Notes under the pieces: model-generated
The model's input: only the letters and a program-made list of their open reading frames with translations
The model's database searches: none
What the model was told of the DNA's origin: nothing
Translations under genes and position numbers: made by a program
From: an uncultured Gemmatimonadota bacterium
GTDB taxonomy: Bacteria > Gemmatimonadota > Gemmatimonadetes > Gemmatimonadales > Gemmatimonadaceae
Assembly: GCA_903894655.1 (NCBI GenBank)
Contig: CAITQY010000686.1
Location: 1 to 6,142, forward strand
Direction of reading: 5' to 3'
Length of the DNA stretch: 6,142 nt
Part shown: positions 1 to 6,142 of the stretch, piece by piece
How positions within the stretch are numbered: position 1 is the stretch's first letter
How the letters are laid out: each line of letters opens with the position of its first letter

Positions 1-1
1 C

Positions 2-1999
2 ACGCGGGATGCCGCCCGCTCACCGCTCGAATTGCCCTTCGCGTGGTCGCGCGCCACGATCGACGACCGCCCGGCGCTGCGGCGGAGCGGTGTCGGCGAT
101 CTGCTGCTTGGCGTACCCGGCGTGCAGGTGCAGGATCGCGCTAATCCGTCGCAGGACCCGCGGATCGCCATTCGCGGCTTCGGCGCGCGCTCGGCGTTTG
201 GCGTGCGCGGCGTACGCGTGCTACGCGACGGGATCCCGCTCACGCTTCCCGATGGGCAGACACCCCTGGATTGGCTCGACCTCGAGTCGGTGAGTCGGGT
301 GGACGTCATTCGTGGCACGGCGGCCGCGCTCTACGGCAACGCGGCCGGCGGGGTCATCGATTTCCGGTCGCGTGCACCGGCGGCGCGTCCGTTCGCGATC
401 GATGCCCGCGTGTGGGATGGCGGTGGCTTGCGGCGCGGCTCGGTGCTCGCGTCCGGCAGCCGTCGCGACACGACTGGAGTGGTGCAGGGTGGGGGATGGC
501 TCGGCTCCGTCACGCGGACCACCGGCGACGGTCCGCGGCAGTGGTCGCATCTCGACGCCACCAGTGCGTTTGCCCGCGCCCTCGCCACGGTGGCCGGTAC
601 GCGACTCGAAGTACAAGGCACCCGCTACGACACACCTCGCGCCGAAAACACCGGGGCGCTCACGGCGGCGGAGCTGGCGCGCAATCCGCGACTGCCCGAT
701 TCGTTGAACATCACGCGGCGTTCCCGTAAAGCGGTGGAGCACTCACAGCTCTCGCTGTTGGCGGCGCGCGGCGACGGCGCCAATACGCTCAATGCGTCGC
801 TCTTCGTGGGCACGCGGACGCTCGACAATCCGCTCCCGTTTGCCGTCGTCGCGGTGGATCGGCACGTGGCCGGTGGGTCGCTGCATGGCGCCTTTCGCAC
901 GACGCGGCTGCCGTGGCCCGTGCGGCTCGGTGGTGGCGTCGATGCGCAACGGCAGGTCGACGATCGCCTGAATTTCGAGAACTGCGCCACCCTCGCGGCC
1001 ACCGCACCGGCGACCACGCTCTGTCCGAAACCCGGCAACGAGCGGGGCTCCGTTCGCCTCAACCAGCAGGAACGCGTGGGTGGGCTGGGCGGCTATGTGC
1101 GGGCCGAGGTGGAGGCGCCACATCGGCTCTTCGCCAGTGCGGCGCTGCGATACGACCGCGTGAACTTTGTGGTGCGCGACCGCTTCATCACCGCGACCAA
1201 TCTCAACGACTCCGGCGAGCGTGTGCTCAGTGCGGTGAGTCCGATGCTCGGCATTTCGTGGCGCGCGCGACCGGTGTTGTCGGTGTACGCGAACCTCAGC
1301 ACGGCCTTCGAAACGCCCACGATCACTGAACTCACCAATCAGGACAACGGCGCGGCCGGCCTGAACGCGTTGCTCGATCCCCAGCGTACGCGCACGGCCG
1401 AAGTCGGCGTGCAGGGCATGCTCTGGTCACGGCTGCGTGCCGACGTGGCGCTGTTTCGTGCCACCGTGCTCGATGAACTAGTGCCCTTCGACGTGCCGAA
1501 TCAGCCGGGACGTCGCGCCTTCCGCAACGCGGGGCGCACCTCGCGGCAGGGCGTCGAAACCAACCTCAATGCCTCGACATCGGTGTTCGACGTAGGGGTG
1601 TCGCACACGTGGTCGCGCTTCGCCTTCGATACATACCGCGTTGGCACCGCGAACTACGATGGCAAGGTGATTCCGGGCATTCCCGCGCACCTGCTGCAGG
1701 CGTATGTCACGGCCCGTCGTGCCGGCTGGTTTGCCACCATCGATGGCACCGCATCGTCGCGGGTGAGTGCCGACGATGCGAGCACGGTGTTCGCCGCTGG
1801 CTACGCGGCGTGGAATGTGCGCGCCGGCTACACGGCTCCACGCCTGGGCCACGTACGACTCGAGCCCACGCTCGGCATCGAAAACATGTTCGATCGCCGC
1901 TACGCCGGCTCGGTGGTGATCAATGCCACGCGCTCACGCTACTTCGAGCCCGGATTGCCGCGGCGTCTCACGTTCGTGATGCGCATTCAGGCCGAGTGA
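2..1999 (+). CDS. TonB-dependent outer-membrane receptor (5' partial)
   Basis: This encodes an outer-membrane beta-barrel receptor that takes up a scarce ligand, often an iron-siderophore complex, using energy from TonB-ExbB-ExbD. The frame is open to the left edge, so signal peptide, TonB box and start codon lie outside; 665 residues are visible. The plug domain covers about visible residues 10-125. It shows DLLLGVPGVQVQ, then RGFGARS (58-64), VLRDGIPLTLPDGQ, VDVIRGTAAALYGNAAGG and VIDFRSRAP. The remainder alternates strands and loops as a 22-strand barrel would. It closes with GIENMFDRRYAGSVVIN and RYFEPGLPRRLTFVMRI, the usual C-terminal signature. Two cysteines 13 residues apart (codons at 983 and 1022) sit in a probable extracellular loop and may form a disulfide. 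The plug resembles FecA-like receptors, but the ligand cannot be read from sequence. The family call is very secure; the substrate is unknown. Confidence 0.95.
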   Translation, partial: TRDAARSPLELPFAWSRATIDDRPALRRSGVGDLLLGVPGVQVQDRANPSQDPRIAIRGFGARSAFGVRGVRVLRDGIPLTLPDGQTPLDWLDLESVSRVDVIRGTAAALYGNAAGGVIDFRSRAPAARPFAIDARVWDGGGLRRGSVLASGSRRDTTGVVQGGGWLGSVTRTTGDGPRQWSHLDATSAFARALATVAGTRLEVQGTRYDTPRAENTGALTAAELARNPRLPDSLNITRRSRKAVEHSQLSLLAARGDGANTLNASLFVGTRTLDNPLPFAVVAVDRHVAGGSLHGAFRTTRLPWPVRLGGGVDAQRQVDDRLNFENCATLAATAPATTLCPKPGNERGSVRLNQQERVGGLGGYVRAEVEAPHRLFASAALRYDRVNFVVRDRFITATNLNDSGERVLSAVSPMLGISWRARPVLSVYANLSTAFETPTITELTNQDNGAAGLNALLDPQRTRTAEVGVQGMLWSRLRADVALFRATVLDELVPFDVPNQPGRRAFRNAGRTSRQGVETNLNASTSVFDVGVSHTWSRFAFDTYRVGTANYDGKVIPGIPAHLLQAYVTARRAGWFATIDGTASSRVSADDASTVFAAGYAAWNVRAGYTAPRLGHVRLEPTLGIENMFDRRYAGSVVINATRSRYFEPGLPRRLTFVMRIQAE

Positions 2000-2011
2000 G
2001 TTGGTCGCGGG

Positions 2012-2260
2012 TCACTGATACTGGATGTACAACGGCTTCGGCGTGAGCGCGAGCAGGTCGCGCGGTGTCATCATTGTGCTCCCCGAACGCCGGTCGTTCT
2101 TGTAGAACAGCTTGAAGCCCGCGAACTGGACCGGTTCGGCGTGGTCAAAGACGGCTTGGCGGACGATGTGGCGGACGCCTTGGGTGGTGCGCTCTGCCCC
2201 GAAATCGAGAGGACGAGGGTGGTCGTTACGGGAACCCGCATCACCGCCTACGCGCTTCCA
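2012..2260 (-). pseudogene. C-terminal remnant of an unidentified minus-strand gene
   Basis: A minus-strand frame ends at TGA (2012-2014) and looks coding over its last 64 codons, up to about 2206. There 54 of 64 codons end in G or C by my count, and the peptide has a natural composition, with AEPVQFAGFKLFYKNDR and, at the end, LLALTPKPLYIQYQ. Upstream of about 2207 the G/C-ending share falls to 10 of 18 codons, and the frame closes at TAA (2261-2263). There is no ATG, GTG or TTG before the internal ATG pair near 2070. The other two minus frames also close between 2241 and 2283, so a simple frameshift does not restore a longer gene. The likely explanation is that a deletion or rearrangement left only the 3' end. 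I do not recognise the protein family. The true left end of homology is probably near 2207-2215. The stop lies 12 bases beyond the receptor's stop, so the two are convergent. Confidence 0.45.
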
Positions 2261-2314
2261 TTATTGTTCCTTCCCGCCCGCTACCCAGGCCAGTTTCCCT
2301 CCAGACCCGCCGAC

Positions 2315-2641
2315 ATGAGCGCCACGACGACCGTTCCAGAGGATTTTGACGGATTTCTCCTCGACTTTATCCCCGTGCACGACGGCATCTGGAGCCTGTA
2401 CGGCATCGATGACGACCGTCCGGTCGCGGCCTGGAGTCGTCCGCACGCCGAGCGCTACGCGCAGCGCGTGACCGAAGCCACGTCGCGTGAAAAGGTGGCC
2501 GAGTGGGCGCTCGGCGACGTGACGGCGAAGAATCTTCCGGCCTGCATTGCGCTGGCCGAAGCCACGCTCGCCACCGCGCGTGCCGCACGCGCCATGTGGA
2601 CCGAACGCCTACGGGTCGTGAATTCATTCCGGCCTGAGTAA
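2315..2641 (+). CDS. Hypothetical protein, 108 aa
   Basis: I do not recognise this protein. It is small, soluble-looking and acidic at the N-terminus (PEDFDGFLLDFIPVHDG), then has SLYGIDDDRPVAAWSRPHAE. The second half (about residues 42-100) is rich in Ala, Glu and Arg and probably helical. There is no signal peptide or membrane segment, and one cysteine (residue 77). I chose ATG at 2315 rather than the in-frame GTG at 2141. The upstream 58 codons would lie over the minus-strand gene remnant, and their peptide is not protein-like. No good Shine-Dalgarno sequence precedes 2315, which lowers certainty about expression and start. From 2360 onward codons end mostly in G or C, as in the neighbouring genes. 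It is convergent with sppA, with the palindrome between them. A phylum-restricted conserved hypothetical is plausible, but no function can be assigned. Confidence 0.65.
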   Translation: MSATTTVPEDFDGFLLDFIPVHDGIWSLYGIDDDRPVAAWSRPHAERYAQRVTEATSREKVAEWALGDVTAKNLPACIALAEATLATARAARAMWTERLRVVNSFRPE

Positions 2642-2651
2642 GGCGTCAGTA

Positions 2652-2731
2652 ACTCACGACTCTAAACTTCGACTCAAAACTCGAGACTCACGTGAGTCTT
2701 GAGTTTTGAGTCCAAGTTTGGAGTTCCGAGT
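2652..2731. repeat. 80-bp near-perfect palindrome, possible bidirectional terminator
   Basis: Two 40-base arms (2652-2691 and 2692-2731) are reverse complements at 34 of 40 positions and meet without a spacer at CACGTG (2689-2694). The inner 19 bases of each arm differ at only one position. The arms are built from repeated ACTC/GAGT words and contain five GANTC sites (2658, 2671, 2685, 2694, 2708), four of them in symmetric pairs. The element fills the gap between two convergent genes: it starts 10 bases after one stop codon and ends one base before the other. As RNA it would form a long hairpin from either strand, so a shared terminator or transcript-end protector is reasonable. There is no run of T after either arm, so it is not a textbook intrinsic terminator. 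A dispersed REP-like intergenic element is an alternative. Confidence 0.8.
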
Positions 2732-2732
2732 A

Positions 2733-4646
2733 TTAGCGGATGCGTAGTACAAACGGCATGCGCGCGTACACCCCGCGTGGATCGTTGTAGCGCAGCAGCA
2801 CGTCGAGTTCATGCGTGATGTCACGGGCGAGTGAACTGGCCGGGCCGCGACCCGACAGGAGCGCACTCGCGCCGGGGTTCGTGGCCGCCCCGATTGCCGC
2901 TGCCACCGGGGTCGGTTTCCGTTCGATCAAGTCGGTCAGCTTCTCGGTGGCACTCTTCACGCGCGGGTATTCGCGCACGTCGTAATCGCCGGTGATCTTG
3001 GCCAGCGATGCTGCACTCTTGAGCGCGGCATCGAGCCCGCCGATGGAGTCCACCAGGCCGATCCGCATGGCATCTTCGCCCGACCACACGCGCCCTTCGG
3101 CGATTACGCGCACCGAGTCGGTGCTGAGTTTGCGCGCCGTCGACACGCGCGCGATAAACGCTTCGTACACCGCATCGGTCCCGCGCTGCAGCACGGCCAG
3201 TTCGGCCTCCGAGCGTGGACGTGCGATCGAGAACAGATCGGCGTAGCGTCCGGTCTTCACCGTGTCGAACGTGACGCCATTCCGATTGGCGAGCACCTTG
3301 ATATTCGGCACAAGCGAGAACACGCCGATCGACCCGGTGATCGTGTTCGGTTGCGCGAACACGCGCGCCGCCGCCGTGCTGATCCAGTAGCCGCCGCTCG
3401 CCGCTACCGTACCCATCGACACCACGATCGGCTTCTGCTTCCGGATCAATGTCAGTTCGCGCTGGATCTGCTCGGAGGCGATGGCGCTGCCCCCCGGGCT
3501 GTTCACGCGCAGCACGACGGCTTTCACCTTGCTGTCGTTGCGCACGCGCCGCAGCTCGCGCGAGAGCGCCGTGCCGCCGATCGTGCCGTCGCCACCTTCC
3601 CCATCCACGATGTCGCCTTCGGCGTAGACCACCGCGATGGTCTGGCTGGCGCTGAAGCTGCGATCCTTCGCCACCGCGATCGGTGCGTAGTCGCCGAGCG
3701 TGATCTGTGGCAGCGTGGGACGATCGAGTAACGTCGCCATCTCCGCCGCCCGCGCGCTGTCCTTGGGGCTCGGCGCCGCGCCGTCGGCGGCGCGGGCGGC
3801 CGAGGCGAGTTTCTGTAAATCGTCGAGGACATCGTCGAAGTACGCCACGCGGTCGACCAATTTGGCGGCTTTCGCCTCGTCCGGAAGGATGATGCCCTGG
3901 CTGTCGATCAGCGCCTGCAGTGCCAGCGTATCGATGCCGCGGCTCTGCGCGACCCCGCGCTTCACTTCGCTCCACAGATCGCCGAGATACGATTCGGTTT
4001 GCAACCGATTCTCGGGGCTCATGTCCTTCCGGGTGAACGGTTCGACCGCGGCTTTGAAACGGCCGACGCGGCTCACCTGCATGCCGATACCGAACTTCTC
4101 GAACATGCCCGTGAAGAACAGCTGTTCCGACACGAGGCCCGGCATGGCCAGCGATCCGAACGGATCGATCGTGACCACGCTGGCGGCCGAGGCGAGGTAG
4201 TAGTCGCGCGTGTCCGGGTTCACGAGGTACGCGTGCACCGGCTTCTTCGACAGCCGGAAGCTGGCGATCGCGGCCCGCAGTTCGCGCAGGGCGGCGAAGC
4301 CCGAGGCATAGCCGTCGGCGGAGATGGAGCCGCGCAGGAGGATGCCGCTGATCCGGTCGTCGTCGGCGGCGGCCTTGAGGGCGATCGTCGCGGCGCGCAG
4401 TGGGATGGCGTCGCCGCGTCCGCCCGAGAGCGCATCGTCGAGAAACGATCCTTGCGGCGTTTCCGCCGGGCGATCGGACAAGGCGCGCTCGAGATCGATC
4501 ACGAGCACCGAGCCCTCGGCTACCGTCACGGGTTCCTTCGATCCGGCCGAGGCGGCGATGCCGACGATGAGCAGGATGCCGCCCACCACGCAGATCGCGA
4601 TCGTGAGCAGGTTGGCGGCGACGGCGGTCAGAAACTGCTTCATCAT
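2733..4646 (-). CDS. sppA: Signal peptide peptidase SppA, long (67 kDa) type
   Basis: This membrane-anchored serine protease degrades signal peptides left in the inner membrane after secretion. It has 637 residues; the E. coli long form has 618. Residues about 7-33 form one hydrophobic N-terminal anchor, with the rest expected in the periplasm. The protein has two tandem SppA/ClpP-like domains. The N-terminal one (about 45-275) carries the general-base lysine, K198, in VGRFKAAVEPF, matching E. coli K209. The C-terminal one (about 335-555) has VLRVNSPGGSA (378-388) and the nucleophile S417 in TVAASGGYWIS, matching E. coli S409. Both catalytic residues are present, so it should be active. A tail of about 80 residues (557-637) follows, ending RMPFVLRIR. 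The start is one of two adjacent ATGs (4644-4646 or 4641-4643), with only a weak GAG-containing ribosome site. It is divergent from the dehydrogenase gene and monocistronic as far as visible. Confidence 0.95.
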   Translation of the reverse strand: MMKQFLTAVAANLLTIAICVVGGILLIVGIAASAGSKEPVTVAEGSVLVIDLERALSDRPAETPQGSFLDDALSGGRGDAIPLRAATIALKAAADDDRISGILLRGSISADGYASGFAALRELRAAIASFRLSKKPVHAYLVNPDTRDYYLASAASVVTIDPFGSLAMPGLVSEQLFFTGMFEKFGIGMQVSRVGRFKAAVEPFTRKDMSPENRLQTESYLGDLWSEVKRGVAQSRGIDTLALQALIDSQGIILPDEAKAAKLVDRVAYFDDVLDDLQKLASAARAADGAAPSPKDSARAAEMATLLDRPTLPQITLGDYAPIAVAKDRSFSASQTIAVVYAEGDIVDGEGGDGTIGGTALSRELRRVRNDSKVKAVVLRVNSPGGSAIASEQIQRELTLIRKQKPIVVSMGTVAASGGYWISTAAARVFAQPNTITGSIGVFSLVPNIKVLANRNGVTFDTVKTGRYADLFSIARPRSEAELAVLQRGTDAVYEAFIARVSTARKLSTDSVRVIAEGRVWSGEDAMRIGLVDSIGGLDAALKSAASLAKITGDYDVREYPRVKSATEKLTDLIERKPTPVAAAIGAATNPGASALLSGRGPASSLARDITHELDVLLRYNDPRGVYARMPFVLRIR

Positions 4647-4856
4647 TGTCCGGTCTCGAGAGGAATCGGCGATCAGGGGCTGACGTTCTTACGCTCGCCA
4701 CGTACAAAAAGCTCCCGAAGGGTATACGGAAAGACCCATGGCTTCAAAACATGACGGTTGCGTCGCAATTGGGGCTTGCCGGCGTTCCGATTTCGCCCCA
4801 GCTTCCACGGGAGTTGATCACCCCTCGCTGTTTTCCCGCCCGGAGGACGCCCGCCT
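4647..4856. promoter_or_regulatory. Divergent intergenic region between sppA and the dehydrogenase
   Basis: These 210 bases must hold the start signals for both flanking genes, which are transcribed away from each other. The clearest plus-strand candidate is CTGACG (4680-4685) and TACAAA (4703-4708) with a 17-base spacer, each matching 4 of 6 sigma-70 consensus bases. For sppA, minus-strand TTGAAG (4742-4747) and TATACC (4721-4726) are 15 bases apart, which is weak. A perfect 11-base palindrome, TTGCGTCGCAA (4758-4768), could be a small operator but is short enough to arise by chance. Open frames crossing this stretch have no coding character. Promoter assignments are guesses; only the divergent layout is certain. 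Confidence 0.35.
4842..4846 (+). promoter_or_regulatory. Shine-Dalgarno site of the acyl-CoA dehydrogenase
   Basis: GGAGG lies 10 bases before the ATG at 4857. It is the only strong ribosome-binding sequence in the window and fixes this start. The resulting N-terminus, MPAYKAPLDDIRFLL, is also the typical beginning of this family. Confidence 0.85.
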
Positions 4857-6142
4857 ATGCCTGCCTACAAGGCCCCACTCGACGACATCCGCTTTCTGCT
4901 GCATGACGTGCATGATGTCGCGCAGTTGGCGGCGCTTCCCGGGTTCGAGGACGCGACGCCCGACCTGATCGATGCCGTACTCGTGGAGGGCGCCAAGATC
5001 TGCGAGGAGGTGCTCTTTCCGATCAACCAGAGCGGTGACACGGAAGGGGTAACGTACGAGAACGGCCAGGTGCGCACCCCCCGCGGCTTCAAGGAGGCGT
5101 ACACGCAGTACGCGGCGGGGGGCTGGACCGGCGTGTCGGCCGATGCGCAGTACGGCGGACAGGGGCTCCCCGAGTCGGTCCGGTTCGTGATGGAGGAGAT
5201 GCTCTGCTCCGCGAACCTGTCGTTCAGCATGTACCCGGGGCTGTCACACGGTGCCGTGAGCGCCCTGCTGAGCCACGGATCGGACGAACTCAAGGATCGC
5301 TTCCTCCCCAAGCTCATCGACGGCACCTGGGGCGGCACCATGTGCCTCACCGAGGCGCACGCCGGCACCGATCTCGGCATCATCAACACGAAGGCGATGC
5401 CGTCTGCCGACGGAGCGTACACGATCACCGGCACCAAGATTTTCATCTCCGCGGGCGATCACGACCTCACGGAAAACATCGTGCACCTCGTGCTCGCCAA
5501 GTTGCCCGATGCGCCGAGCGGCACGAAAGGCATCTCGCTGTTTCTGGTGCCCAAGTATCTCCCCAACGCGGACGGCACGCCGGGCGCGCGCAACGGCGTC
5601 ACGGTGGGATCGATCGAGCACAAGATGGGCATCAAGGCGTCGGCCACCTGCGTGCTCAACTTCGAGGACGCCACGGGCTGGATGGTCGGCGAGCCGCACA
5701 AGGGCATGCGCGCGATGTTTGTTATGATGAACGGCGCGCGCTTGGCGGTGGGCCTGCAGGGCTTGGGGTTGGCCGAAGTCGCGTATCAGAACGCCCTGTC
5801 GTATGCGAAGGACCGGCTGCAGGGGCGATCGCTCACGGGCCCCAAGAACCCCTCGGGGCCGGCCGATTCCATTCTCGTGCATCCGGATGTGCGCAAAGGC
5901 TTGCTGCGCATCAAGGCGTTCAACGAAGGCATGCGCTCGCTGGCGTACTGGGTCGGCATTCGCATCGACCTCGAGCATCGTCATGCCGACCCCGCCGTGC
6001 GTGAAGCGGCCGAAGATCTCGTGGCCCTGATGACGCCCGTGATCAAGGCGTTCCTCACCGATAAGGGGTTCGACAACACCAACATCGCGTTGCAGACGCT
6101 CGGCGGGCACGGGTACATCAAGGAGTACGGCATCGAGCAGTA
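4857..6142 (+). CDS. Acyl-CoA dehydrogenase, long AidB/DmdC-like type (3' partial)
   Basis: This is an FAD-dependent enzyme that introduces the alpha-beta double bond into an acyl-CoA in the cytoplasm. 428 residues are visible; members of this subfamily run to about 600, so roughly 170 are missing. The short N-terminal extension (1-40, MPAYKAPLDDIRFLLHDV) is characteristic of the long subfamily that includes 3-methylmercaptopropionyl-CoA dehydrogenase (DmdC). The alpha-helical N-domain covers about 42-158. The beta-domain FAD motif is MCLTEAHAGTDLG (162-174), followed by GTKIFISAGDHD. The C-terminal helical domain starts near 283 and includes GLQGLGLAEVAYQNALSYA and GGHGYIKEYGIEQ. The catalytic glutamate expected in a YEGT motif should fall near residue 440, just past the edge. 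The substrate is uncertain: many such proteins are annotated DmdC-like without evidence for DMSP breakdown, and general fatty or branched acyl-CoA oxidation is equally possible. Confidence 0.95.
   Translation, partial: MPAYKAPLDDIRFLLHDVHDVAQLAALPGFEDATPDLIDAVLVEGAKICEEVLFPINQSGDTEGVTYENGQVRTPRGFKEAYTQYAAGGWTGVSADAQYGGQGLPESVRFVMEEMLCSANLSFSMYPGLSHGAVSALLSHGSDELKDRFLPKLIDGTWGGTMCLTEAHAGTDLGIINTKAMPSADGAYTITGTKIFISAGDHDLTENIVHLVLAKLPDAPSGTKGISLFLVPKYLPNADGTPGARNGVTVGSIEHKMGIKASATCVLNFEDATGWMVGEPHKGMRAMFVMMNGARLAVGLQGLGLAEVAYQNALSYAKDRLQGRSLTGPKNPSGPADSILVHPDVRKGLLRIKAFNEGMRSLAYWVGIRIDLEHRHADPAVREAAEDLVALMTPVIKAFLTDKGFDNTNIALQTLGGHGYIKEYGIEQ

Noticed and set aside
2821..4707. A 628-residue minus-strand open frame overlapping sppA in another frame
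   Set aside because: It is almost wholly Arg/Gly/Ala with no recognisable motif. Such long shadows are expected opposite or beside GC-rich codons, and the sppA frame contains all catalytic motifs.
3999..4754. A 251-residue plus-strand frame antisense to the sppA 5' half
   Set aside because: Its composition (His, Arg, Glu, Gly repeats) mirrors the antisense of sppA codons. It runs through the sppA promoter region and has no protein-like domain.
4770..4800. TGGGGC/GCCCCA inverted repeat with a 19-base gap
   Set aside because: Only six base pairs with a long loop in GC-rich DNA; expected by chance.
4646..4906. An 86-residue plus-strand frame across the intergenic region
   Set aside because: Codon use is not coding-like. 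It has no ribosome site, overlaps the dehydrogenase start in another frame, and is better explained as promoter DNA.
5244..6110. A 288-residue minus-strand frame antisense to the dehydrogenase
   Set aside because: It is an antisense shadow: the plus-strand frame carries a strong ribosome site and all family motifs across the same bases.
1..6142. CRISPR array, tRNA or rRNA gene, insertion sequence, toxin-antitoxin pair
   Set aside because: I saw no regularly spaced repeats, tRNA cloverleaf, rRNA-like sequence, transposase motif or paired small genes on either strand.

Overview
This 6.1 kb window comes from a GC-rich (roughly 65% by eye) Gram-negative chromosome. Evidence for an outer membrane is the TonB-dependent receptor. 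The receptor and SppA variants and the N-terminus of the acyl-CoA dehydrogenase resemble Gemmatimonadota proteins as I remember them. That taxonomic call is an inference from recall, not a database result.

Layout. (1) 2-1999, plus strand: a TonB-dependent outer-membrane receptor, cut at its N-terminus by the window edge. (2) 2012 to about 2212, minus strand: a coding-like stretch that reads as the last ~65 codons of an otherwise missing gene, tail to tail with the receptor. It has a stop but no start, and all minus frames close just upstream, so it looks like a gene remnant. (3) 2315-2641, plus strand: an unrecognised 108-residue protein. (4) 2652-2731: an 80-bp near-perfect palindrome between convergent genes, with five GANTC sites, ending one base before the next stop codon. 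(5) 2733-4646, minus strand: a full-length SppA-type signal peptide peptidase with the Lys/Ser dyad in place. (6) 4647-4856: a divergent intergenic region. (7) 4857-6142, plus strand: an acyl-CoA dehydrogenase of the long AidB/DmdC-like type, open at the right edge.

The genes do not form one pathway. They cover nutrient uptake at the outer membrane, cleavage of leftover signal peptides at the inner membrane, and acyl-CoA oxidation in the cytoplasm. No operon is visible: the genes alternate strand, and each appears to be its own transcription unit. I found no convincing new multi-gene system. The items most worth a second look are the palindromic element and the orphan C-terminal gene fragment.
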